NCBI RefSeq assembly: GCF_015207005.2
Contig: NZ_JADEXS020000001.1
Coordinates: 2,046,001 to 2,110,000, forward strand
DNA length: 64,000 nucleotides
DNA from: Desmonostoc muscorum LEGE 12446
GTDB taxonomy: Bacteria; Cyanobacteriota; Cyanobacteriia; Cyanobacteriales; Nostocaceae
Reading direction: 5' to 3'
Made by a program: the position numbers and the translations under genes. Shown here piece after piece: positions 16,645-26,800 of this stretch; position 1 is the first letter of the stretch; each line of letters opens with the position of its first letter. A model generated the notes under the pieces. The model made no database searches, had not been told where the DNA came from, and saw nothing but the letters and a program-made list of their open reading frames with translations.

Positions 16645-17550
16645 ATGAACAAGAATATCTTTACAGGGCGCAAACATGTAGAAACTGAAGAGTCACTTAA
16701 CTCAGTTCTCAACTTTCCACAAGTGCCTTTTGATGTAAAAAACTTTGTTATCGCTCAAGATGGTACTGCCCAAGTTCTATCTGTCAACGAAAGTACGGGT
16801 GAATCTACGCAGCGAGTAGTGCTGAAAAAGGGTTGGAGCGCACCTGTTGGTCATTTTACTACCAATGTGGAAATTTTTGTTTTAACCGGCGCACTTTGTC
16901 AGGGTGGGTTTGTATTACGCAATCTCAGTTATTCTTTCATCCCGGCTGGTATACCTACTGGCCCTTGGAAAACCCAAGAAGACACTATTCTGTTGTGGAT
17001 GCCGGATGCTACGCCCACTTATGTGACTGAAGACTACGCAAATCTTCCGCAAATCCCGGAAACTTCTGTATATCATACAAATATGCAGACCCATGAACGG
17101 ATGACTGAGTATGTTCCATTGCAAGAACTCCACGCAATGAAATGGGAAAGTACAACTTTTTTGCCTGCTGGTTCAGCGCGTAAAAGTTTGTATACCAATA
17201 AAAAAACTGGACGTGCTACGTGGATTCTTGGTTTAGTACCTATGTGGATTGAAGGCAATTTCTATGCTGGTCATCCTACTACTGAGGAGGCGTATGTTAT
17301 TTCTGGAGATGTGCTTGGACATTGGTCTATGAGCGATGATCCTTTTAATAGACGCTATACAGCAATGTGCAAAGATGGCTATTACTGGCGACCTGCACAC
17401 ATTCCACACGGGCCGTTTTGGACAGAAAGTGGGGCACTACTTTTGTTTCGCACTAACGATCGCCTAGATTGTTATTGGATATTGCATAACCCAGATATTA
17501 CTCAGCAAGATCAGGCACGTCTGGAGGCTGCAATTGATAAGGACAAGTAA
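16645..17550 (+). CDS. Two-domain cupin (DUF4437-like) protein
   Basis: The 301-residue protein has two cupin-like beta-barrel halves. The first contains GHFTTNVEIFVLTGALCQGGFVLR near residue 72 and SYSFIPAGIPTGPW near 102. The second contains GHPTTEEAYVISGDVLGHWSM near 215 and YYWRPAHIPHGPFW near 250. The repeated order of a His/Glu motif followed by a PAG/PAH-x-P-x-G-P motif is the cupin signature, and the second half retains more possible metal ligands (His, Glu, His). The best family guess is DUF4437/ChrR-like cupins. The reaction is unknown. The racemase-fold gene follows 57 bases later on the same strand, so the two may share an operon. Confidence 0.75.
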   Translation: MNKNIFTGRKHVETEESLNSVLNFPQVPFDVKNFVIAQDGTAQVLSVNESTGESTQRVVLKKGWSAPVGHFTTNVEIFVLTGALCQGGFVLRNLSYSFIPAGIPTGPWKTQEDTILLWMPDATPTYVTEDYANLPQIPETSVYHTNMQTHERMTEYVPLQELHAMKWESTTFLPAGSARKSLYTNKKTGRATWILGLVPMWIEGNFYAGHPTTEEAYVISGDVLGHWSMSDDPFNRRYTAMCKDGYYWRPAHIPHGPFWTESGALLLFRTNDRLDCYWILHNPDITQQDQARLEAAIDKDK

Positions 17551-17607
17551 AATCGCACTTATCAAAGCACAACTACCAAAGATAACGTTATCCAGGGGAA
17601 TTTCACA

Positions 17608-18351
17608 ATGACGGACGCCTTAGGATGGCGAAAAAAATTCGGAGTGCTTGCACCTAGCACAAATACCATCGTCGAACCAGATTTTCACGCGATGGCTGTA
17701 CCAGGTGTTACGTCCCACATGTCTCGGATTCATATTCGCGATCAGGATTTGAGTAGCGATGAAAAGATGCTGCGTATTTTGCAGGAAATCGACAACGAAA
17801 TTCTTTTCGCAGTCGATCGCGTCATGACTGCGGGTATCGACTACCTAATTATGGGAATGAGTGCTGAGACTTTTTGGGGAGGAATCGAAGGGAATATAGC
17901 GTTCACCAAACGGCTTGAAGAGTATACTGGACTGCAAGTGGCTACCGGCGCTTCGGCATGTCAGGCTGCTTTGGAAGCGTTCAAAATAAACAAGATTGCC
18001 GTCATCACCCCTTATCAGGCTGTGGCTGATGATAAGTTACGCAGCTTTTTCAGTGACATCGGGGTGGAAGTTGTGCGGCTAAAAGGACTGCGTTGTTCCA
18101 CTGCAATAGCGATCGCTGAAGTCTCTGAAGATACTCTTCGCAACTATCTAATGGAAATCGATGGTGATGATGTAGATGGTATCGTACAAATGGGTACTAA
18201 TTTGAGTATGCTCCGGCTCGCTGACGAAGCAGAACGATGGCTGAAAAAGCCCGTGATTGCTATCAATGCAGCAACTTGGTGGTATGCCTTACGACATAAT
18301 AATATTGGCGATCGAGTGTACGACTGTGGCAGACTTCTGAGAGAATTTTGA
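17608..18351 (+). CDS. Asp/Glu racemase superfamily protein (maleate isomerase/arylmalonate decarboxylase-like)
   Basis: The 247-residue protein has the two-lobed Asp/Glu racemase fold: FGVLAPSTNTIVEPDF at the start, IDYLIMGMSAETFWGG near 77-92, ATGASACQAALEAF near 112-125, IAVITPYQAVADDKL near 130, and VDGIVQMGTNLSMLRL near 189. Enzymes of this superfamily normally use Cys in one or both of the first and last loop motifs. Here those positions are Ser85 and Gly196, so the standard two-Cys or one-Cys chemistry looks absent. It may act by another mechanism or on a different malonate-like substrate. An AGGGG upstream of the ATG provides a ribosome-binding site. It probably forms an operon with the bicupin. 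Confidence 0.78.
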   Translation: MTDALGWRKKFGVLAPSTNTIVEPDFHAMAVPGVTSHMSRIHIRDQDLSSDEKMLRILQEIDNEILFAVDRVMTAGIDYLIMGMSAETFWGGIEGNIAFTKRLEEYTGLQVATGASACQAALEAFKINKIAVITPYQAVADDKLRSFFSDIGVEVVRLKGLRCSTAIAIAEVSEDTLRNYLMEIDGDDVDGIVQMGTNLSMLRLADEAERWLKKPVIAINAATWWYALRHNNIGDRVYDCGRLLREF

Positions 18352-18420
18352 AAACTGCGAAATTTAAAAATTCTCCGAATCAAGATAAAGCTGACGAACT
18401 CAGGTTAATTAATTACGAAG

Positions 18421-18449
18421 CCTACACCCTACCGTCAGATCGGTGTAGG
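18421..18449. terminator. Hairpin between convergent genes
   Basis: An 8-bp stem, CCTACACC with GGTGTAGG, encloses a 13-base loop. It lies between the convergent racemase-like gene, which ends 70 bases upstream, and the CHAT gene, which ends 9 bases downstream. It is likely a shared terminator, although the T-run is poor. Confidence 0.5.
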
Positions 18450-18457
18450 TAGGTAGT

Positions 18458-21178
18458 TCACAACCAATTTCCTACTAAAACAAAAGCAGCCCAGTAATAT
18501 GGATGAGAAAATCTACTATCTTGTAAAACAGTTTGTTGAGCGCGACGAAGAGCTTCAACTTTCATGATTTCTGGGTTGGCTAATTCTTGATAGAATGTAG
18601 ACATAAACAAGGCAGTGGCTTCATCATTAACAGACCAAAGAGATGCTACAGTCGTGCGTGTACCAGCTCTGACAGCTATCCCAGCTAATCCTAAAGCAGC
18701 TCGCTGATCTCCTGATGCTGTTCTACAAGCACTCAAAACAAGTAATTCAATTGGTTGCATTTGCCGTGAATCACTACGTAGAAGAGTGTCTAATTCCTTG
18801 GCATTAATCTTTTTATCCCAAGTCAGAATAAAAGTGTTTTCAGCTTGAGAACTGAATTCTCCATGAGTTGCCAAATGAACCACTGGGAAAGAAAAATTTT
18901 TAACTTTTGTTTGAAAATTAGAATTAGTAAAAGATTGATTAAGTATTATTTGTGTAGGAATAGAATTCTTGATGCGCTGCAATTCTAATTCTACGTTAGG
19001 AAGTCCAGCAAAACCTTGGCGAGGTTCAGTTAATCCAGCAGTAAGAGCTTGAATTTTCCGCCATTTTAAAGGTTTCGGTTCTAGCAGTTGCAGACCAGGC
19101 GTCAGAGCAATGCTATACTTTTTCATGAGATATTGTTGACCATCGTGCAAAGCAGCAATTGGAATGTTTCGCAATGCACCATCTAATACAAATACTAAGG
19201 TTTTTACTTGGCTGCTAGCAAGTTCTAATTCTATAGGTTTGATTAACCAGTTGTAAACTTTTTCCAAGGATTCCAGAGATGGTTTGCGTATCCTGTTCGT
19301 GACAACAGCTTGAAACTGATTGAGAGATGCTTCTATTTCCTGCTGGCTGATAGGGTGAGAGTAATGACGCAGAGATTGTCCAGGTAGTGCAACTATTATT
19401 TCTAAACTACGGGGCAAAATGATTGTATAGAATACTGCTGATGTTGGATCTAATTGGTCGATTTTGACTGGTTTGGCATTTAAACAGGCATCGCGGAAAA
19501 AGTTATCTAGTTCAGCTAATTGCAGAGATTCAATTAAATTTCTAGCTTGAATTAAAACAGATTGTTCTACATCCTTACCTGATGGCAACAGTAACTCTAC
19601 TAGCTCTCGATAAACAGGTTCAACACTCTCTTTAAAAGAGTATTGGACTTTGGAACTGACTGCTAATAAATCCTGACGCATAGATTGAAGAAGATTCACA
19701 GCTTCAGTATAGTTAGCGATCGCAGTTTTAATATCTCCTGTACTTTTATAAATACGTCCTAGCTGCCAAAATAGCTCATAGCTGACATCTGGTGCCTTCA
19801 AGTTTGAGACTAATACATTTAAAGCTTGCTTCGTCAAGTCTGCTGCTTGAGGCCACAGTTGATTATTTTCGTACAGTTTACCCCGTACTCCCAAAGCATA
19901 AGCATAAGTTCGCCGATCGCCTAAACGCTGTGCTTGTTCTGTAGCTGTGATTAATATTTGGTCAATGTCTTGAAAAGTCGGTAGTTGCGAATTGGGGACT
20001 TTTTTACTTACCAGTTTCAGCAGACTATGAACTAAGTTAATCTGGGCATAAATTCCTTGTTTACTCAGAGGTAGATCATTTAACTTTGATCTTAAGGGCA
20101 ACCATAATTGTTCAGCTTCTGACCATTTCTCACTTTCCAAAAACAAACTTAGTTGATTGACTTGGGCAAAAAGTTGCGTAGTTGGTGATGTGGAAATCTT
20201 GGCGGCTTCACTATAATAATATAACCCTGCTTCTCTGTACTTGGTTTGTTTACCAGAATCAAAGGCTTCTGTAAAAGCTTTAGCTCGTGCTGCATTGCCT
20301 AAACTTATATAGGCAGCTTCAATATCTGGAGGAGAGTTCAATTGTTTGGCTAAATTCAAACTTTCTGACAAGATTTCTTGCGATTGTTCGCTGTTACCAA
20401 CTACTTGCAAAACATTACCAAGGCTACGTAGGCTGACAACTTTGAGAAAAGAAGGTGGTTGTCCTTTGAGGCTTTGCAAATCAGCATCGGATAGTTTGCA
20501 GTCTTGATAGTCCAGCTCTAAAGTTTGCAATAATATCTTGCAAGCCCTTGGGTAAAGTCCCAAATCTTGCATTACTTGGGCTTGGTTAATCCGGCTTTGA
20601 GTCAGCCCCTGTTTATTACCAATTCGAGCATAGTTATCAGCAGCTTGCTGCCAAGTATCGATGGCCTCTTCGGCTTGTCCCACTGCTAGTTGTAATTGCC
20701 CTTCAATATCTTTGGTTTGAGCCAGGATTCGCAATTGTTCTGGCGTACTTTTTTGGGTTTCCAGTAGGTTCAAACTTTGAGTGATGGCGGTGCGTGCTTG
20801 CTCCCATAATCCTACTTGCTGAAGAGTTGATGAAAGATTACTCAACGCCATTGCTTGGTTGAGATCATCCCCAAGGGTAGCAAAAGCAGAAGCTACTTGT
20901 TGCCAAACTCGTGCTGCTTCCTGAAAACGTCCGGCTTCATAGAGTATTTTGCCTTGTTTTACCAGTTCGTAAGGTGGCTGTTGATTGTGAATAACAGGGC
21001 TAGATACCGTAACCTTGGCAATCGCTGGCTGGATTGTCATGGAGAAGACAAATAACAAGGCGAATAAAATTAGCGACCGCCTCCAACTGGGTATAGCCCA
21101 TCGCACAGCAGGCTGTTTGTTAGTATTTTGCCACAAATTTGGGAATACATGAGCAAATTTCTGCTGTTTTCTGGCCAT
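18458..21178 (-). CDS. CHAT domain protease-like protein with TPR repeats
   Basis: The 906-residue protein has a hydrophobic N-terminal signal or anchor at about 33-55 (SLILFALLFVFSMTIQPAIA). A long alpha-helical region follows with many TPR units, such as GKILYEAGRFQEAARVWQQV, to about residue 550. The C-terminal CHAT domain belongs to the caspase-like (clan CD) peptidases. The catalytic dyad is intact: His772 in VHLATHGEF and Cys818 in LVLSACRTASGD. It is the third gene of an apparent operon, starting 40 bases after the second haemagglutinin-like gene. The exported N-terminus suggests a periplasmic or outer-surface role. Processing of the neighbouring exoproteins is possible but is my inference. 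Confidence 0.9.
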   Translation of the reverse strand: MARKQQKFAHVFPNLWQNTNKQPAVRWAIPSWRRSLILFALLFVFSMTIQPAIAKVTVSSPVIHNQQPPYELVKQGKILYEAGRFQEAARVWQQVASAFATLGDDLNQAMALSNLSSTLQQVGLWEQARTAITQSLNLLETQKSTPEQLRILAQTKDIEGQLQLAVGQAEEAIDTWQQAADNYARIGNKQGLTQSRINQAQVMQDLGLYPRACKILLQTLELDYQDCKLSDADLQSLKGQPPSFLKVVSLRSLGNVLQVVGNSEQSQEILSESLNLAKQLNSPPDIEAAYISLGNAARAKAFTEAFDSGKQTKYREAGLYYYSEAAKISTSPTTQLFAQVNQLSLFLESEKWSEAEQLWLPLRSKLNDLPLSKQGIYAQINLVHSLLKLVSKKVPNSQLPTFQDIDQILITATEQAQRLGDRRTYAYALGVRGKLYENNQLWPQAADLTKQALNVLVSNLKAPDVSYELFWQLGRIYKSTGDIKTAIANYTEAVNLLQSMRQDLLAVSSKVQYSFKESVEPVYRELVELLLPSGKDVEQSVLIQARNLIESLQLAELDNFFRDACLNAKPVKIDQLDPTSAVFYTIILPRSLEIIVALPGQSLRHYSHPISQQEIEASLNQFQAVVTNRIRKPSLESLEKVYNWLIKPIELELASSQVKTLVFVLDGALRNIPIAALHDGQQYLMKKYSIALTPGLQLLEPKPLKWRKIQALTAGLTEPRQGFAGLPNVELELQRIKNSIPTQIILNQSFTNSNFQTKVKNFSFPVVHLATHGEFSSQAENTFILTWDKKINAKELDTLLRSDSRQMQPIELLVLSACRTASGDQRAALGLAGIAVRAGTRTTVASLWSVNDEATALFMSTFYQELANPEIMKVEALRRAQQTVLQDSRFSHPYYWAAFVLVGNWL

Positions 21179-21218
21179 ATTAGTCGCTTTTGTTCATTTA
21201 AGACTATTTTGATTTGAT

Positions 21219-23819
21219 TTAAGACCCAGAGCAACTAGTAGGCGATCGCCAATAATTCTGGTAATTTGTAGCTGTAGAATTGTACGCAGTCAGCATAATT
21301 TCGCCTTTGTCATTAATCACCCACCCTTGAGCCTCCACAATTGGATTAGTCATTTTGGCTTTTTCCTCAGTTGGTGTTTGCGGTTGATTTACAACAGAAT
21401 ATTTAATTGTTGATTGTGCTTGAGTCGTGAGTGAAGTAGGTTCTACTAAACCAACTCTTACCCCTGATGGTGTCAGGGCAAGGCTTGGATTTGTCGGTAA
21501 GCCACCGTGTCCAGTAATCACAAACCTACTGCCCGCAACCTTTTGGCAAGGATTTTGAGCGATGATAGTGGCAGGATCAATCATAATCTCTGGCAATGGT
21601 GTTAACCCTTGGCTAGGGTCAACATCAGGTGTGTTAATTTGTACCGTACCATTTAACTGTGAATTTGCTCCGGTGGCCGTGATATCACTTTCTGTTGTTG
21701 GTGTATTACTAAATCGAATCCCAAAAATACCCTGAGCATTGATTGTTACCCGACCTCCACGAAAGTCAGTAGAATTAGCACTAATATCGCTGTTTCCAGC
21801 TGCGCCTAGAATGTCGGTGTCAATGTTGATGTTGCCACCAATGAGATTGCTGCCTGTGGCGTTGGTGGTGATTCTACTGCCACCAAGTAAGAACAAATAT
21901 TTGGCGCTTAAGGTGATAGTTGCTTGTTGTTGACTGGTATCAGTGTTGCTACTAATGGTTGTAGCGTCTAGGCTAGCATTATTGTCTAAACGGATAGAGC
22001 GAGCATGGATTTCTAGGTTCCCTGCATTGCCTTTGCCCGCAGCACCCACTAAGATACTAGCGCCGTCTTGCACAAGCAACTCACCAGTTTTAATTCTGAT
22101 GTTTCCCCCATCGCCTGTGGTGTTTGGATAATTTCTAAGTAAGCCAATACCGGATGTAGTAGACAAACGGCTGCTTAATTGACCATCGGCAAATTTCCCG
22201 ATTATTTGCACAGAGTCAGCATCAATGAGTAAATCTCCTGCTTTGCCTGCATTTGTAGTACTAGAGGTAACAACGCCCCCATCTAAAACGAGCAGTTGTT
22301 GAGCTTTAATCGTTAAAGTTCCGCCATTGCCCCCAGCCTGAGTTTGAGCATTAATAACTCCCACATCTCGAACGACCAATTTTTGAGCATTAATTGTCAG
22401 ATTTCCAGCTTTTCCTGTTGCATTTCGCTGGGATGCACTATACAAACCGCTAGTATATGTATTTTCACCGATAATCTGCAATAGACCAATTACTTCCACA
22501 GAGTCAGCATTGACTGTGAGATCCCCACCCTTACCTGAACCAGAAGTGCCAGTACTGATCTGTGCTCCATCTTGCACTAACAATGTACCCGTATTAATAA
22601 TTAAGTTTCCCGCATTTCCTGTTGAGCCTGGTTCAGTTTGAGCAGACAAGGCCGTATATTTGACAGAGCCATCAATCAGTTGCACGGAGTCGGCATTGAT
22701 GATTACATTCCCTCCCTTACCTGTACCAAAAGTGCTAGCATCAACGACTGCCCCATCCTGCACAACTAACTGACCAGTATTAATCCTCAACTGTCCCCCA
22801 TCCCCTGTTGAGCCTGGGTTAACCAGAGTAAACAAGCCACTGGGATTATCTCTTGCAGAAACACCAATTACTTGCACTGACTCTTTTGCCGTAACATTTA
22901 TACCTCCTCCGGGTTGCGCTCCCAAAGTATTCGCCTCTATTTGGGAACCATCTTTAAGAGTGAGGCGGTTGCTCCAAACTTGCACATCACCGCCCGCACC
23001 ACTAGCATCAACGGCTGCCTCTTGGGATAATTGGATGTTTTTGAAAGTAGAAATGGCTTCATATCCTAAGGAAAAACCTTTATTTATCGAAGTGAAGCTG
23101 ACGAGACTGTTTTCTCCCACACTGCCCAATTCTATCCTTCCTCCTGCTGTCTTGATGGTTGCCCCTTCTAAGAAGATGTCACCACCTACTAAGGCCAAAG
23201 TTTGATTGAGTTGCACCCGTAAGCCAGATGTCGTATCAATTACATCACTGTTTTCAGTTGTTGCTCTAATTCCTTGGCCATCACCCTTTACCTGAATGGA
23301 ACCAGGATTTCCTCCAAATTGCAATCCTATAGGAACATTAATAGTTAACAGTGGTGTCGTTGGGATATCATTGGCACTAAAATCAAAACCATCCGCAAAC
23401 TTTACCGCACTAGCTGTACTGGCAATAAATGAACCACTAATATCTAAACGTGCATTCTTACCAAAGATAATTCCGTTGGGATTGATGAGAAATAGATTAG
23501 CTGTACCTTGAGTTTTAATCAAACCATCAATCTGAGAAATTGACTGACCTGTAACCCGACTGATAATGTTTTGAATATGTGCGGCATTTTGAAAGACAGC
23601 CTCAGTACTAGTGGGAATAGAAAACTCTGAAAAACTGTGAAACAAATTTGTTCCTGCTTGAGTTCCGCCTGTGATATTTAACCTGTTACCGTCTCGTGTG
23701 ATATCGGAATTATTCGCTAGAGTTGCATCTGGGCTGATTTGGGCATAAGCTTCATTTAACCTGGATATATATAAGCTGGCGATCGCTACACCAAACCACC
23801 ACACCCAACGATTACTCAT
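21219..23819 (-). CDS. Filamentous haemagglutinin N-terminal (TPS) domain exoprotein, second copy
   Basis: The product is about 866 residues from ATG 23819; a GTG at 23843 is also open. It is a TpsA-type exoprotein of two-partner secretion. A signal peptide (WFGVAIASLYISRLNEAYA) precedes a TPS domain with NLFHSFSEFSI near residue 57 and LFLINPNGIIFGKNARLDISGSFIAST near 107-133. The rest is a right-handed beta-helix of many degenerate repeats such as GNAGNLIINTGTLLVQDGA. It ends in a conserved 40-residue tail with NPIVEAQGWVINDKGEIML. It should be exported through a TpsB (ShlB/FhaC-like) pore, and none is present in this window. It lies 23 bases after the larger paralogue. Confidence 0.88.
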   Translation of the reverse strand: MSNRWVWWFGVAIASLYISRLNEAYAQISPDATLANNSDITRDGNRLNITGGTQAGTNLFHSFSEFSIPTSTEAVFQNAAHIQNIISRVTGQSISQIDGLIKTQGTANLFLINPNGIIFGKNARLDISGSFIASTASAVKFADGFDFSANDIPTTPLLTINVPIGLQFGGNPGSIQVKGDGQGIRATTENSDVIDTTSGLRVQLNQTLALVGGDIFLEGATIKTAGGRIELGSVGENSLVSFTSINKGFSLGYEAISTFKNIQLSQEAAVDASGAGGDVQVWSNRLTLKDGSQIEANTLGAQPGGGINVTAKESVQVIGVSARDNPSGLFTLVNPGSTGDGGQLRINTGQLVVQDGAVVDASTFGTGKGGNVIINADSVQLIDGSVKYTALSAQTEPGSTGNAGNLIINTGTLLVQDGAQISTGTSGSGKGGDLTVNADSVEVIGLLQIIGENTYTSGLYSASQRNATGKAGNLTINAQKLVVRDVGVINAQTQAGGNGGTLTIKAQQLLVLDGGVVTSSTTNAGKAGDLLIDADSVQIIGKFADGQLSSRLSTTSGIGLLRNYPNTTGDGGNIRIKTGELLVQDGASILVGAAGKGNAGNLEIHARSIRLDNNASLDATTISSNTDTSQQQATITLSAKYLFLLGGSRITTNATGSNLIGGNINIDTDILGAAGNSDISANSTDFRGGRVTINAQGIFGIRFSNTPTTESDITATGANSQLNGTVQINTPDVDPSQGLTPLPEIMIDPATIIAQNPCQKVAGSRFVITGHGGLPTNPSLALTPSGVRVGLVEPTSLTTQAQSTIKYSVVNQPQTPTEEKAKMTNPIVEAQGWVINDKGEIMLTAYNSTATNYQNYWRSPTSCSGS

Positions 23820-23866
23820 ACCAGATATTTCATCCTGATACACTGATGTGACATCAGGCTACCATG

Positions 23867-26800
23867 TTATGACCCAGAGCAACTAGTAGGCGATCGCCAA
23901 TAATTCTGGTAATTTGTAGCTGTAGAATTGTACGCAGTCAGCATAATTTCGCCTTTGTGGTTAATTTCCCACCCTTGCGCCTCCACAATTGGATTGGTCA
24001 TTTTGGCTTTTTCCCCAGTTGGTGTTTGAGGATGATTTGAAACAGAATATTTATTTGTTGATTGTGCCTGAGTGATAGTTGATGAAGTTGGTTCCACTAA
24101 ACCAACTCTTACCCCTGGTGGTGTCAGGGCAAGGCTTGGGTTTGTCGGTAAGCCACCCCGTCCAGTGACAACGAATGTGCTGCCTACACTCTGTTGACAA
24201 AGATTTTGAGTAATCTGCTCCGAAGCGTCTATAACTGTGCTAGGAAGCTCGACTAGTCCGCCTCCAGGGTCAATATCTGGAGTATTAATGCTGATTTGTC
24301 CTGCTACTCCAAATTGAGAACTAGCGGTAATATCGCTTAAAGAGGTTTTTTGATTGCGTGGTTCAATGCCAAAAATGCCTTGAGTCAAAATATTGATGTT
24401 GCCACCATTTCCTTCAAATGCATCGGCGGTAATGTCACTGTTTTCTTGAGGAACAGCCACAATAAAAGGAGTATTGATAAAGATGTTGCCACCATCTCCA
24501 CCTGCTCCTGCTGTACCCGCAGTGGTTGATATTTGGCTGCCATTACGCAATAGTAATAAGTCCTGCGCGTTCAGAGTAATGTCACCGCCTCTAGTGCTGG
24601 CTGTTGTTGCCGAAATCGTTCCATTATTGAGAGTAACGTCGCTGGCTGCAATCTCAATGTTGCCACCTCTACCATTTCCCTGACTATTCACCAAAATCTG
24701 AGCGCCATTCTGGATTATGAGTTTTTGGGAGTCGATGAATATATTGCCACTATTGCCTATGGAACCCTTCCTACTGTTAGCACTCAGTCCAGTATCTTTG
24801 CCTGATAAGGTAATGCGATTTTGGACGTTCAAGTTTATATTACCTGCATCACCATTACCTACAGTTGTGGTTTGAATTGTAGCCCCATCAATAACCGACA
24901 GCAATGGGGTATTTATGTTTATCTGACCTCCCTTACCCGTTGCTTCTTGTAGTGCAACCCGAGCATACAAGCCAGTTAGTCTTTCCCCTACTGGGGGTTT
25001 TCCACTGAGTTCTACAGCCTCGGAAGCATGAATAATTAAATTGCCTGCATTACCTTTACCACCTGTAGTCACTGAAATTTGCCCTCCATTTTGGAGAATG
25101 AGGGTTCCTGTATTAATCGTCAAATCTCCTGCATTTCCTTTGCCAATCGTTAATGCTCCCAAACGACTGGTAAAGAAACCATTTGGCGAAACTCCGGCTA
25201 CCTTGACAAACTCTGTTGCTTTAACTGTTAAATTTCCACCTTTACCATCTGCATAAGTCTCAGCAGAAGCTTGCCCTCCATCTTCAACAATTAACCGACG
25301 AGTTGAGATTGTCAAATCTCCAGCCGGCTGAGAGCCTATCTCATTGATGGTAAACAAGCCACTAGAGATGTAGACACCTGCCCTAAACATTCTCGTTCCC
25401 AGGAGTTCTACAGATTCTGTGGTCTTGACACTTAAATTGCCTGCCTGTCCTTGTCCGGAGCTGATGGTGGATATATATGCGCCCTGACGAATTACTAATT
25501 TTTCCGCATTAATAGTTATATTTCCTGCTTTGCCTGTTGCTGTCGTTTCGCTAAATATCCCAGTATTGAATTGACCGTCGATGCCAACTAACTCAATCAG
25601 TTTTGCAACATTCATAGTGATGTCGCCACCTTTCCCCTGACCAAAGGTTGTTGCATCAATGAAAGCTCTATCTGTCAGAAAAAAGTTGCTAGCTTGGATA
25701 TTAACATTTCCAGAATCCTTAGAACTAAAGGAAGTTGTTGCGATCTGAGCATTATTCCCAGAAATTGTATTCTTAGCTAATAAACGAATATCTCCTGATT
25801 TCCCACTGCGAGAAGATGTGTTAATTGTCCCAAAGCTGGGAATATTGATGTCACCGCGAGAGTCTATAACTACATCACCGCTATTACCAGAAAATCCATT
25901 AGAGAAGTCGTTGGTAGAAATTGTTTTCACCCGAATGTTGCCACTGGCTGAAGGGTGAGACTGGTATTGATTGGTTAAAATAACTAAACCGTTAGCTTGA
26001 GTAATGTTAATACTATCGATATCAATATTGGCAGTTGGCACTGTATAAGAGTTGCTATCATCAAATGAGTTACTTGTCATTCCTAAAGCGCTACCCACAG
26101 CAGTTGTTCCAGCACGAATATCGAGAGTTGGTTGTGTACTTCCATTAACTTCGGCTTGGGTCTTGCCATCGGATAGCGTAATGGTTTCACTAACATTATT
26201 TGTGGGATTGGTTCCGTTAATCACAACTGTATCAATGTTGACACTACCACCAGCGAAAATTTGCAATGATGTTCCTGTATAACTGTTAAAGCTGACATCC
26301 CCACTCGCTTGAATAATGGGGACAGAAACACTCTCTAAATTGCCTAAAGTCCCATCTAAACTTTCAACCCGAAAATCTTTTCCACTCCAAAAGTGTGCAT
26401 TGCCTACTACAGAACTAGGCGATCGCAATATCAAATCTTTCCGAGCAAAGAGTCCACTTTGGGGATGATTCAACGTCAAAATATCAATGCCTTGATTTCC
26501 CTGGACTAGCAGTTGTCCCTGAGTTCTTGCTATGAAAGGATGACTCTGGTTGTCTCTGAGTTGCACTGTATCTAATGCCTTGAGAATTAAATTTTCTCCT
26601 GAGAATAGTTGTCCTTGTAATTTTAAATTATGTGCAGCTAAAGTTAAACTTTTTCCAACGGCTAAGTTGCCTTGATTAATAATTTCTGTTTGATGATTTG
26701 GCAGGGCATTAAAGAATAAAGCACCTGGTTGTATTGAAAGTAATTGACTATTTTGAGGTGCAGTAACACTAAACAAGTCAAAATTTTCCAACTGAATGGC

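Noticed and set aside
22960..23205. Plus-strand frames opposite the TPS exoprotein genes (also near 25041, 26052, 31680, 32370 and 58571-59718)
   Set aside because: They are antisense shadows of repetitive Gly/Asn/Thr-rich genes, rich in Pro/Leu/Val and without initiation signals.
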